26,393 nt of DNA from Lentihominibacter faecis (GCF_014306095.1 NZ_JACRWC010000066.1:1-26393), one strand, 5' to 3'. Shown: positions 9,801-15,782, counted from the stretch's first letter. Numbers and translations: made by a program. Notes: generated by a model from the letters alone, not told the origin.

Positions 9801-10669
9801 GCCTTACCGTGTTTCTTGAGATATTTTGCTCCGATGCAGGCCATATCCATGAGGCACAGGTTCTTGTCCCGTTCTCCGTACACGTCTTTTCTCATTGTCA
9901 TGTATTCTGCAAAGGCTTCGCGGACGATCTGCCCGTAAGGGGTGTCGTCGAAGCTGATGTTTTCGAGGGTCGTATTAAACGTCGTATGTCTGCAGTGATC
10001 GGACCAGTATGTATCGATGACTTTCAATTCTGTCAGGGTCGGGTCGCGGTGCTCCGTATTTTCATAATACTCCTGAACGAATTTAATATCTTCCGGACTC
10101 ATGGCAAATCCCATTTCCCGGCGATAGCTTTCCAGCTGCTCCGGCGCGTAATCGCGGAAGCCTTCGATGGTGGCTACGTCTTCCGGGACAGTCATTTCCA
10201 TGTCGAGGGTTTCCGGCTTTTCATTTTCTGCGATCTGAGAATCTACCGGATTGACGCAGTAGTTCTTGATCTCGTCAAGCTGTCCCTTTTTTAACTTGCC
10301 TTCTAAAACGATGATCCGTGCGAATTTCACGACCGGCTGCGCATCCCCTTTCATCAGGCGGACACACTGTGCAGCGGAGTCTGCTCTCTGGTCATACTGT
10401 CCAGGAAGGAATTCCACTCCAAAAAAATTTGCAGAACTGATATCGCCCGGCAGCTCCTCTTCATAAAGGCTGTCTATGGCTGGTTCTGCAAACACTGTAA
10501 ATTTCGCCGCTTCATATGTCTCATCATCGATCCCGTCTATATCATAGCGGTTTAAAATGCGTAATCCTGTAACTGACTGAAGGTGGAGGTCGTCTTTCAT
10601 GCTTCGAAAGAGTCCCGCTGCTTCCACATCAAATCCTTGTTTCTTTTCCACGTAGATTCTTCTTACCAT
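6875..10669 (-). CDS. purL: Phosphoribosylformylglycinamidine synthase, long single-chain form
   Basis: This enzyme makes FGAM from FGAR, ATP and glutamine, step 4. The protein of 1264 residues fuses a PurS-like N-terminus, two synthetase halves and a C-terminal class I glutaminase, so no separate purS or purQ is needed. Visible motifs are DTYWSDHCRHTTFNT, GGAATCLGGAIRDPLSGR, GGKDSMSGTF, PAFPGTNCEMDSARA, the glutaminase nucleophile in GICNGFQAL (Cys near residue 1105) and SHGEGRF. The start is the ATG at 10669 with AAAGGA 7 bases upstream; the GTG just before it is an alternative. It is the first gene of the leftward operon and follows its promoter after about 120 bases of leader. Confidence 0.96.
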   Translation of the reverse strand: MVRRIYVEKKQGFDVEAAGLFRSMKDDLHLQSVTGLRILNRYDIDGIDDETYEAAKFTVFAEPAIDSLYEEELPGDISSANFFGVEFLPGQYDQRADSAAQCVRLMKGDAQPVVKFARIIVLEGKLKKGQLDEIKNYCVNPVDSQIAENEKPETLDMEMTVPEDVATIEGFRDYAPEQLESYRREMGFAMSPEDIKFVQEYYENTEHRDPTLTELKVIDTYWSDHCRHTTFNTTLENISFDDTPYGQIVREAFAEYMTMRKDVYGERDKNLCLMDMACIGAKYLKKHGKADDLDESEEINACSIKVKAKIDGREEDWLVMFKNETHNHPTEIEPFGGAATCLGGAIRDPLSGRVYVYQAMRVTGAADPRTPIEDTLEGKLPQRKITQEAAHGYSSYGNQIGLATGLVDEVYHDNYVAKRMEIGAVVGAAPADHVIRKVPEKGDVIILVGGRTGRDGCGGATGSSKEHTQESILQCGAEVQKGNPPVERNIQRMFRRKEVATLIKRCNDFGAGGVSVAIGELSDGLEINLDLVPKKYEGLDGTELAISESQERMAVVVDAEKEAEFIKYADEENLEATTVAKVTDENRVKMYWRGKCILDLSRDFLNTNGAQQFADVLVKASSKPAAQGLAASGSCDAAIAPQDIFTETKTKEQLVEDLNCCSKKGLIERFDSTIGAATVLMPLGGTYQLSPAAGMAAKLPVTKGETETATIMAYGFDPETAMKSPFHGALYAVIDSVTKIAAMGGDYSRIRLTFQEYFEKLGEDPARWGKPMAALLGALRVQKELEIPAIGGKDSMSGTFMDIDVPPTLASFAITTVNADEIISTEMKQAGSTLAVVTAPIDKDGIIDFDIYKKNMDKVRQLAQAGKILAADAIGRGGLYMTLVKMVVGNKIGADVKIDGDVLAPQFGSIVLELSNGEDADKLLEGSAYQIIGKTTDDCRLIVNGEADDLDVIVAKWQQPLEGVFPVRTADFREKTDTTEVEKLHYTERNTSGPKIRVARPKVVIPAFPGTNCEMDSARAFEKAGAEADIHIIRNLTAAQLEDSILELERKIRESQIIMIPGGFSGGDEPDGSAKFITAVFRNPRIKDAVTDLMENRDGLMLGICNGFQALIKLGLVPEGKIVDGREDSPTLTYNKIGRHASCLVRTGIASVKSPWLAGVEAGDVFTIPVSHGEGRFIASDEVLKQLAANGQIATQYVDFDGTPSMDIAFNPNGSAMAIEGITSPDGRILGKMGHSERIGKNLYKNVAGEKDQKIFESGVNYFK

Positions 10670-10797
10670 CACTCCGTCCTTTCCCTTTGGTTTTTACTCC
10701 ATCGTTTATGGCTTTTATAGCGTTCGGATCGTTTTTTACGGTCTGAATGACCTCCTCGATCCGCTATCGATTCATGATTGCCTTGTTTCTCATCATA

Positions 10798-10826
10798 ATG
10801 TTAGCACTTTTCACGCAAAATGGCAA
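10798..10826 (-). promoter_or_regulatory. Sigma-A-type promoter of the purine operon
   Basis: On the minus strand a -35 TTGCCA (10826-10821) and a -10 TAACAT (10803-10798) are separated by 17 bases. Transcription would start near 10790 and run into purL with a leader of about 120 bases. I see no purine riboswitch in that leader. This is the best promoter match upstream of purL, though the -10 is only 4 of 6. Confidence 0.6.
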
Positions 10827-10859
10827 CATCTTCGAGCGAAATTCTTTGAAATTTCAACG

Positions 10860-10905
10860 TTTTCCGAACGTTATCCTGGTATGCCGGGGTGTATCGTTCG
10901 TGTTC
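10860..10905. promoter_or_regulatory. PurBox-like inverted CGAAC motifs upstream of purL promoter
   Basis: CCGAACGTT lies at 10864-10872 on the plus strand. A facing CACGAACGAT is on the minus strand at 10893-10902. Both resemble the Bacillus/Lactococcus PurR box (core CCGAAC with flanking A/T). They sit about 35-80 bases upstream of the -35, where PurR boxes usually lie. The spacing between boxes is about 20 bases rather than the 16-17 known from B. subtilis, and the second box is imperfect. Other GAACG words occur nearby (10722-10727 reversed, 10943-10949, 11041-11047). Assignment is tentative. Confidence 0.4.
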
Positions 10906-10978
10906 TACAAGATGTTGTCCGGGGGAAGGTCGTTGTCGGAAAGAACGATTCGTAAACAGGGACCCCTGCGGGCACAAA

Positions 10979-11007
10979 TTGACTTTTGGTCTAAATTGGA
11001 GTATCTT
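10979..11007 (+). promoter_or_regulatory. Sigma-A-type promoter for the MBL-rlmH pair
   Basis: TTGACT (10979-10984) and TATCTT (11002-11007) are separated by 17 bases. Transcription would start near 11014, leaving a leader of about 115 bases before the ATG at 11131. It drives the genes divergent to the purine operon. Confidence 0.55.
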
Positions 11008-11028
11008 AGTGATATTCGTTGGAGCAGG

Positions 11029-11063
11029 CGACATTTTGTCGAACATTCATACAATTTTGTATG
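11029..11063. promoter_or_regulatory. Two adjacent dyads just downstream of the plus-strand promoter
   Basis: A 13-bp dyad CGACATTTTGTCG (11029-11041) is followed after 6 bases by a perfect 16-bp dyad CATACAATTTTGTATG (11048-11063). Both share an ACA-TTTTGT-like core. They lie within the first 50 bases of the predicted transcript of the MBL gene. They could be an operator pair or small RNA hairpins; no known regulator site was recognised. Confidence 0.45.
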
Positions 11064-11130
11064 CTTCGGGGGGTTGTGGCCGATCCTCTATGCGATATAC
11101 AATAGAACTATCAGAACGGAGTCTGACCTT

Positions 11131-11925
11131 ATGCCATTACAGTTTTGTTCTTTTGCCAGCGGAAGCAGCGGCAATTGTTATTTAATAAAAAACCAGCGTT
11201 CTGCCATCCTCATCGATGCAGGGATCTCGGGGAAAAAGATTTTTCAGGGACTGGAAGAGACGGGCACGCCTTTTGAAGCCGTGTCGGCCGTCCTTGTCAC
11301 TCACGAGCACATAGACCACGTGAAAAGTCTTCCTATCGTGACGAAAAAGCTGCCCAACGTACTCGCCTGGGCCAACCGGCAAACCTGGGAGCACATTGAA
11401 CGACCAGTAGCGGAAGGCTGCCGCAGAGTATTTACGACGGGGGAGGATTTCCAGATCGATGATTTCAGGATCAGGCCTTTCGCCATTCCCCACGATGCAG
11501 CGGAACCGGTGGGATTTTCCATTTATTACGACGGCCGTCAGATCAGTATCGTCACAGATGTAGGCTGCATCACAGATGAGATCTTCGAGGAGATCACCAA
11601 TGCGGATCTTCTTCTTCTGGAAGCAAACCATGAAAAGGAGATCCTTCTCATGGGTCGTTACCCGTACAATCTGAAGCGACGGATCCTGGGTGATCACGGT
11701 CACCTTTCCAACGTTTCCGCAGGCACATGCCTGTGCCGTCTCGTGGGGAAAAAGAAAAAACGCCGCCGGGTCCTTCTGGGGCATCTTTCCCGCGAAAACA
11801 ACGACCCGTCAGTCGCCATGCTGACTATTACCAATACGTTGCAGGAACAGGACATCTTCCCGGGAGACGAGCTTTCCCTGGAAGTCATGCTGCGCGACAG
11901 CTGCAGCTGCGTTTACGAGGTATAG
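11131..11925 (+). CDS. WalJ/YycJ-type metallo-beta-lactamase fold hydrolase
   Basis: This 264-residue protein belongs to the YycJ/WalJ group of MBL-fold proteins, thought to be 5'-3' DNA exonucleases linked to DNA replication or repair and cell-wall control in Firmicutes. It opens with MPLQFCSFASGSSGNCYLI, the group signature. Metal ligands follow: LVTHEHIDHVK (HxHxDH), FAIPHDAAEPVGF, SIVTDVGC, LLEANHE and GDHGHLSN. The ATG at 11131 has GGAG 9 bases upstream; an upstream in-frame extension to 10747 covers promoter DNA and is not family-like. rlmH starts 3 bases after the stop, so the two are cotranscribed. The YycJ-RlmH neighbourhood is common in Firmicutes. Confidence 0.9.
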   Translation: MPLQFCSFASGSSGNCYLIKNQRSAILIDAGISGKKIFQGLEETGTPFEAVSAVLVTHEHIDHVKSLPIVTKKLPNVLAWANRQTWEHIERPVAEGCRRVFTTGEDFQIDDFRIRPFAIPHDAAEPVGFSIYYDGRQISIVTDVGCITDEIFEEITNADLLLLEANHEKEILLMGRYPYNLKRRILGDHGHLSNVSAGTCLCRLVGKKKKRRRVLLGHLSRENNDPSVAMLTITNTLQEQDIFPGDELSLEVMLRDSCSCVYEV

Positions 11926-11928
11926 ATC

Positions 11929-12408
11929 ATGAACATCACGATTTTATGTGTCGGAAAGTTAAAGGAAAAGTACTGGCGCGACGCCGAAGCGGAATACTCC
12001 AAGCGGCTGAAACGCTTTGTAAATCTGCAGATCACAGAGCTGAAGGAGAGCCTTCTTCCAGCCAACGCATCCCCGGCGGATGAGGCGGCAGTCAAGGAAG
12101 CGGAAGGTGAGGCGATCCTGGCGAAAATCAAGTCGTCCGATCATGTGATCTCCCTGGAGATCGACGGAAAAGGGCTTTCTTCCACGCAGCTTTCTGCAAA
12201 GATCGAGGAACTGGGGCTTCAGGGGAAAAGCAGCATCGTCTTCGTCATAGGCGGCTCTCTGGGGCTGTCTCCCGCAGTCAGCCGGCGGGCAGATTTCAAG
12301 CTTTCCTTTTCTGCCATGACCTTCCCCCATCAGATGATGCGCATCATCCTGCTGGAGCAGATCTATCGCAGTTTCAAGATCATTCGCCACGAAGCGTACC
12401 ATAAATAA
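11929..12408 (+). CDS. rlmH: 23S rRNA (pseudouridine1915-N3)-methyltransferase RlmH
   Basis: RlmH is a SPOUT methyltransferase that uses SAM to methylate pseudouridine 1915 of 23S rRNA in assembled 70S ribosomes. The 159-residue protein has full family length. It starts MNITILCVGKLKEKYW, carries the knot motif FVIGGSLGLSP, and ends AMTFPHQMMRIILLEQIYRSF plus the conserved HEAYHK tail. It starts 3 bases after the MBL gene stop and ends before a strong terminator. The 3' end of this gene is the SCC insertion site in staphylococci. Here an accessory region with a recombinase also begins right behind it, but I found no duplicated att sequence. Confidence 0.97.
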   Translation: MNITILCVGKLKEKYWRDAEAEYSKRLKRFVNLQITELKESLLPANASPADEAAVKEAEGEAILAKIKSSDHVISLEIDGKGLSSTQLSAKIEELGLQGKSSIVFVIGGSLGLSPAVSRRADFKLSFSAMTFPHQMMRIILLEQIYRSFKIIRHEAYHK

Positions 12409-12452
12409 ATAGATCGCTATCGTTTCATCCTATTTTCATCTTATATCGAAGC

Positions 12453-12500
12453 AAAAGACTCTGGACACAGGTATATGCCTGATTTTCAGGGTCTTTTTTT
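12453..12500 (+). terminator. Rho-independent terminator after rlmH
   Basis: AAAAGACTCTG (12453-12463) pairs with CAGGGTCTTTT (12487-12497) with one G-U pair. A nested CAGG/CCTG hairpin lies inside, and a run of seven T ends at 12500. It closes the MBL-rlmH unit. Confidence 0.85.
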
Positions 12501-12575
12501 AAGAATTACCAGAAATCACCGGTAGTTTTCGTCTTAAAAATGACGTATAGTAATCAGCGTCAAGGAGGACTGATC

Positions 12576-13424
12576 ATGTTAACGGACAGATTTATCACAA
12601 AACAAACTATGGACAGATTTTACGAATATCTCATCGAAGAGGAACGGAGCAGCGGAACCATCGAAAAATACATTCGCGATGTCCGGCTGCTTCAGTCATG
12701 GCTGGGGCCTGCGCCGGTCACGAAGGAGAATGCTGCCCGATGGAAGCAAGAGCTTCTGCAAAGCGGCCGCGCACCATCCACGGTCAATTCCATGCTGGCG
12801 GCAGCCAACACATATTTTCGCTTTATGGGCTGGGACGAGCTCAAACTGAAATCGATCCGTCTGCAGAGGCGTTTTTTCCGGGAAAATGAACGGGAACTGA
12901 CAAAAGCGGAGTATCAGCTTCTCATGGAAACAGCTAAAAAGCGAGGCGACGAACGGCTGGCTCTACTGATGGAAGCCATCTGCGCCACGGGGATCCGCGT
13001 CAGTGAAGTCCCATACATCACCACTGATGCGATCAAAAAAGGACGAGCCCGCATTTCCATGAAAGGCAAGCTGCGGACGATCCTTATTCCTGCTCAGCTT
13101 TGCAGGAAACTCCGCAAATACGCCACCAAACACAGGATCGGGCGGGGAGAGATTTTCCTGACGAAAAACGGGACCAGGCTGGAACGAAAGCAGATCTGGG
13201 CACAGATGAAAGCCTTGTGTAAATACGCCGGGATCGAAAGAAACAAAGTGTTCCCGCACAATCTCAGACATCTGTTCGCCAGATGCTTTTACCGGATCTC
13301 TCACGACATCTCCTCGCTGGCGGACGTGCTGGGACACAGCAGTATCGAAACCACCCGGATCTATCTGATTTCAACAGAAAGCGAACACATAAAAAAAATA
13401 GCCCATCTGGGGCTTGTGCAGTAG
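12576..13424 (+). CDS. Tyrosine site-specific recombinase (Xer/integrase family, short form)
   Basis: This 282-residue protein is a phage-integrase-family tyrosine recombinase: an N-terminal core-binding SAM-like domain (residues about 10-90) and a catalytic domain. All catalytic residues are visible: R141 in CATGIRVSE, the KGK lysine region near 163, H228 and R231 in PHNLRHLFAR, H254 in LGHSS, and Y263 in TRIYLI. It has no arm-binding domain, as in Xer proteins and DNA invertases rather than phage integrases. The ATG at 12576 follows AAGGAGG; a longer frame from 12540 lacks a ribosome binding site. The last base of the stop codon is the first base of the left inverted repeat of the neighbouring segment, which makes this enzyme the prime candidate to invert that segment. 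A TATAGT at 12546-12551 is a possible -10 without a good -35. Confidence 0.9.
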   Translation: MLTDRFITKQTMDRFYEYLIEEERSSGTIEKYIRDVRLLQSWLGPAPVTKENAARWKQELLQSGRAPSTVNSMLAAANTYFRFMGWDELKLKSIRLQRRFFRENERELTKAEYQLLMETAKKRGDERLALLMEAICATGIRVSEVPYITTDAIKKGRARISMKGKLRTILIPAQLCRKLRKYATKHRIGRGEIFLTKNGTRLERKQIWAQMKALCKYAGIERNKVFPHNLRHLFARCFYRISHDISSLADVLGHSSIETTRIYLISTESEHIKKIAHLGLVQ

Positions 13425-13444
13425 ACAAAATAAGTATTTTGTCC
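13424..13444 (+). repeat. Left inverted repeat (IRL) of the predicted invertible segment
   Basis: The sequence starts GACAAAATAAGTATTTTGTC followed by C and matches, in inverse orientation and without mismatch, the 21 bases at 13788-13808. Each copy is itself a dyad (GACAAAATA / TATTTTGTC) around an asymmetric AG or CT centre, so the centre gives the site its direction. The repeat begins on the last base of the recombinase stop codon. Confidence 0.9.
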
Positions 13445-13489
13445 GTTTAAATTTAATATCGCATTCATCTAACAGGAATTGTTTTCCTA

Positions 13490-13518
13490 ATTGTAACACT
13501 ATAGAAGCCATTCTACAA
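13490..13518 (-). promoter_or_regulatory. Sigma-A promoter inside the invertible segment
   Basis: On the minus strand, -35 TTGTAG (13518-13513) and -10 TACAAT (13495-13490) are separated by exactly 17 bases. Transcription would start near 13483 and in this orientation reads leftward through the left repeat into the 3' end of the recombinase gene as antisense RNA. A small AGGAA/TTCCT dyad covers the start point (13474-13488). After inversion the same promoter would transcribe the HTH and surface protein genes. Confidence 0.7.
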
Positions 13519-13587
13519 TACATAATTTGAAATTTTCACTCTTTCTACTAAACTCGACATCCTTTTCAAATCGATTTACAGAACCAC

Positions 13588-13649
13588 AAAAAGTCGTTCA
13601 GGATTTTTTCAGAACGACGATTTTTCGCTGCCTAAAAGGCCGTTTTTTT
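13588..13649. terminator. Bidirectional terminator inside the invertible segment
   Basis: GTCGTTC (13593-13599) pairs perfectly with GAACGAC (13612-13618). An A-run precedes the stem and a T-run follows it, so it can terminate in both directions; on the minus strand five T follow directly. A second short stem GCCT/AGGC (13630-13640) is followed by seven T. In the present orientation it blocks read-through from the recombinase gene towards the HTH gene. Confidence 0.75.
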
Positions 13650-13787
13650 ATTGGTGCAACCCTCTTCGCATTTCTTTGATAAGGTCTCTGCAAATATTTT
13701 TTTCTCCCTGAAGTTTCCTCACAGGACAAAATTTACAAATTATTAACAGGATATTCCTCTGCTGTCTGCTGTGCCGGTTCTCCTGCA

Positions 13788-13808
13788 GGACAAAATACTT
13801 ATTTTGTC
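13788..13808 (-). repeat. Right inverted repeat (IRR) within a 34-bp perfect palindrome
   Basis: This is the exact reverse complement of the left repeat at 13424-13444. Here the dyad extends further: 13782-13815 is a perfect inverted repeat with 16-bp arms beginning CCTGCAGGACAAAATA around a CT centre. The right arm ends directly at the TAAGGAGG ribosome binding site of the HTH gene, so in RNA it would form a hairpin next to that site. Confidence 0.9.
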
Positions 13809-13830
13809 CTGCAGGTAAGGAGGCGTCCGA

Positions 13831-14427
13831 ATGGGACGAGGAAATTTTACAAAAGCAGAAATGGAAACTCTTCTTCGCAATCCTTATGTAGCCGACGTAA
13901 ATGAAAAAAGCATTTCTTATTCGACCGAGTTCAAGTTTTTATTTATGAACGAGTATATCAAAGGGAAGCGACCAACACAGATCTTTCGCGACGCGGGGTT
14001 CGATATCGGGATCCTTGGCTCGAAGCGGATCGAACGGGCATGTGCCCGCTGGAAGGAATCTTACCAGAGCGGCACGCTGGGAGAACGCAGTGCTGTCCTG
14101 GGAAAAGCCAGCTCATCCTCGGAGGCAAATGCCTCTCTATCGGAGAAAATGAAGTCAGGTAAAAAATACACCATCGACCGCTGTCGCCAGCAGGAGGAAA
14201 TAATCAAAAAGCTCCGCGCCGAGGTACTGCTTCTCCGGCAGCTCTGCGAGAAAAAACTGGATGGAGCAGATCAGCCGCTTCTGCGTGCAGAAGTCTGCCA
14301 GATCATCGAATCGATCACGCAGCAGGAGGAATACCACCGCTGTGTTTCTCATCTCTGCAAAGCCGCCGGCATCAGCCGCAACACCTTCTACGAATACCGC
14401 CGAAACGAAACGGCATGCGGGATGTGA
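13831..14427 (+). CDS. Double helix-turn-helix protein related to IS3 transposase N-termini
   Basis: This 198-residue protein carries an IS3-OrfA-like helix-turn-helix region at about residues 25-75 (SISYSTEFKFLFMNEYIKGK then RPTQIFRDAGFD). A coiled-coil stretch follows (RQQEEIIKKLRAEVLLLRQL, about residues 123-143). The C-terminus (CVSHLCKAAGISRNTFYEYR) resembles the start of IS3 OrfB. No DDE catalytic domain is present, so it cannot be an active transposase. I infer a domesticated DNA-binding regulator, or less likely an IS remnant. The ATG at 13831 has TAAGGAGG 7 bases upstream, directly behind the right inverted repeat. No promoter faces it in the present orientation. The surface protein gene follows after 56 bases and is probably in the same transcript. 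Confidence 0.7.
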   Translation: MGRGNFTKAEMETLLRNPYVADVNEKSISYSTEFKFLFMNEYIKGKRPTQIFRDAGFDIGILGSKRIERACARWKESYQSGTLGERSAVLGKASSSSEANASLSEKMKSGKKYTIDRCRQQEEIIKKLRAEVLLLRQLCEKKLDGADQPLLRAEVCQIIESITQQEEYHRCVSHLCKAAGISRNTFYEYRRNETACGM

Positions 14428-14436
14428 ATTTGTGAC

Positions 14437-14463
14437 TTAAAGCTTTAATGCTTAAACGTTTAA
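14437..14463. promoter_or_regulatory. Tandem 12-bp palindromes before the surface protein gene
   Basis: TTAAAGCTTTAA (14437-14448) and TTAAACGTTTAA (14452-14463) are two perfect palindromes 15 bases apart, differing only in the central GC or CG. They lie between the HTH gene stop and the ribosome binding site of the surface protein gene. The arrangement suggests an operator pair, possibly for the HTH protein next to it. The regulator is unknown. Confidence 0.5.
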
Positions 14464-14483
14464 AAAGAAAGGTGAAGGTTAAA

Positions 14484-15497
14484 ATGAAAACACAAAGATT
14501 AAAAAGAAAGAAATTGCTTGTTATTCTGCTGGCTTTTGCGATTATCATTGGCATGATTCCCATGACATCCACGAAAGCTTATGCAGCAGATGAAAGCGAT
14601 ACTCTCCCAGACACTTGGTCTAATATTGCCCACATTGAAGGATTAAGTGGTGGATATTGGCTTCCCTTGAAAGGCGATAACGGCACAGCCCTGGATGTAA
14701 GCTACATCCTGCAAAACAATGTTTCTGAAAAAGGGAAGCAGGTAGATACGAAGCATATCAAAGACCAGTATGTCACCTTCAATGGTCAAAGATATAATTT
14801 AGAAAACTTTAAGGCGACTCAGCCTGGGACCGGCGAATTGACCACCACATGGGATAATGGATGTACGGAAGTTGATGGATTCGGTTTCTATACTTTTGTC
14901 ACCGTGAACTATCGTGATGTCGATGACTCTGAAGAAGCACTTGCACCAATGCAGTACAAGACGATTACTATGACTGCATATGATCCCGATGCCGTTTACA
15001 ACGTAAGCGCTTATGATAAAAAGAATATTGAGGGATACCAGTATATAAAAACAGATGGGACTTTAACTGGAAAGGTCAGCGATCTGAGCGGGCAGCACAA
15101 TGTATACGTTTATTATAAGAAACTCTTTACCGTAACTTACAAGGACGGCACAACTGGAGCAACATTTCAAGATCAAATCTATACAGTTCCCCGCAATGAT
15201 GCAACACCCGAATTCAACGGAACGCCAATCAGAGATGGATACAGATTTATCGGGTGGGATCAGAGTATCTCCGACACAGTAACCGGTGATGTCACCTACA
15301 CAGCGCAGTGGGAAAAATTAACTGCTTCCACTGCCTCAACTACCACCGATACTGACAAATCCGACAAAACTGCTGCTAATGATAAAACCGCTCAAACCGG
15401 TGACAGTAGTCAGCCAGGGCTTTGGATCATACTGGCGCTGGCATCTGCACTTGGACTGACTGCCACAGCAGTTTCGTTCAGACGGAAACACATATAG
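14484..15497 (+). CDS. Sortase-type cell-surface protein with InlB-like B-repeat
   Basis: This 337-residue secreted protein has a signal peptide (KKLLVILLAFAIIIGMIP, likely cleavage after AYA at residue 34). An unassigned N-terminal domain follows. Next is a MucBP-like stretch (IEGYQYIKTDGTLTG, NVYVYYKK). One InlB/Listeria-Bacteroides repeat starts at FTVTYKDGTTGATF and ends RFIGWDQSISDTVTGDVTY. A Thr/Asp-rich linker leads to a C-terminal sorting signal: TAQTGD, a hydrophobic helix and FRRKHI. QTGD replaces classical LPxTG, and the same QTGD is seen in the surface protein at the right window end. The start is the ATG at 14484 after GGTGAAGG; an ATG at 14448 lacks a ribosome binding site. Codon use is more A/T-rich than in the purine genes. 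Likely cotranscribed with the HTH gene and so under the predicted switch. Confidence 0.85.
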   Translation: MKTQRLKRKKLLVILLAFAIIIGMIPMTSTKAYAADESDTLPDTWSNIAHIEGLSGGYWLPLKGDNGTALDVSYILQNNVSEKGKQVDTKHIKDQYVTFNGQRYNLENFKATQPGTGELTTTWDNGCTEVDGFGFYTFVTVNYRDVDDSEEALAPMQYKTITMTAYDPDAVYNVSAYDKKNIEGYQYIKTDGTLTGKVSDLSGQHNVYVYYKKLFTVTYKDGTTGATFQDQIYTVPRNDATPEFNGTPIRDGYRFIGWDQSISDTVTGDVTYTAQWEKLTASTASTTTDTDKSDKTAANDKTAQTGDSSQPGLWIILALASALGLTATAVSFRRKHI

Positions 15498-15516
15498 CTT
15501 AACAAACATGAAATGG

Positions 15517-15564
15517 CGGAAAGTCGCAGGAAAAAATGAAGATTCCTGCGACTTTCCGTTTTTT
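15517..15564 (+). terminator. Strong terminator after the surface protein gene
   Basis: A perfect 16-bp stem, CGGAAAGTCGCAGGAA (15517-15532) with its complement at 15543-15558, has a 10-base loop and is followed by six T. It ends the predicted switch-controlled unit. The 70 bases after it up to the repeat at 15636 hold no gene. Confidence 0.95.
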
Positions 15565-15635
15565 GCATTGGCAGCGCTGACAATGCTGCGATCACCGGCT
15601 GAGATTGGGGCGATGCCGGCCCCTTGGATCGGGGC

Positions 15636-15777
15636 ATTCATCCTAACTGCTTCGAAATCCAAGATTAACGATGAAACTCCCCTTCATTCATGCTCCCTGC
15701 GAGGGCGTTCATCCTTATTTGTCTATATCGCGGTTTTAGGATGAAAATCCACCTAATAATTACCATTTTTTCATCCT
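15636..15777 (+). repeat. 142-bp direct repeat, copy 1
   Basis: Matches 16732-16873 over 142 bases with 9 differences and no gaps, about 94 percent. The unit starts and ends with TTCATCCT and has a third copy inside (15708-15715) plus an inverted AGGATGAA (15738-15745). It contains a GGAT-GAAA-ATCC tetraloop hairpin and a CCCT-GCG-AGGG hairpin, the latter kept in copy 2 by a G-U pair. It ends 5 bases beyond the nuclease stop codon. No known element family was recognised. Confidence 0.9.
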
Positions 15778-15782
15778 GGTCC

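Larger units (their letters stand above)
13445..13787. other. Predicted invertible promoter segment (343 bp, OFF orientation)
   Basis: This non-coding, AT-rich segment lies between 21-bp perfect inverted repeats, directly after a tyrosine recombinase gene and directly before the ribosome binding site of the HTH gene. It holds one clear sigma-A promoter pointing left (13490-13518) and a bidirectional terminator (13588-13649). I see no good promoter pointing right. Inversion would place the promoter start about 82 bases before the ATG at 13831 and keep the terminator behind it. An extra 10-bp half-site, AGGACAAAAT, lies inside at 13723-13732. Inversion itself is inferred, not observed. Confidence 0.75.

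Noticed and set aside
10670..10800. Purine riboswitch in the purL leader
   Set aside because: I searched the minus-strand leader for the conserved purine aptamer core (the TATA-containing J1-2 and loop sequences) and found no match; a promoter with PurBox-like sites explains control better.
10747..11130. N-terminal extension of the MBL-fold protein
   Set aside because: The extended frame runs through promoter and dyad DNA, while the ATG at 11131 has a ribosome binding site and gives the family-typical N-terminus.
13424..13808. A MITE or IS remnant with terminal inverted repeats
   Set aside because: The repeats could be element ends, but I see no target-site duplication, and the recombinase, promoter direction, terminator and placement of the ribosome binding site fit an invertible switch better. 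Not fully excluded.
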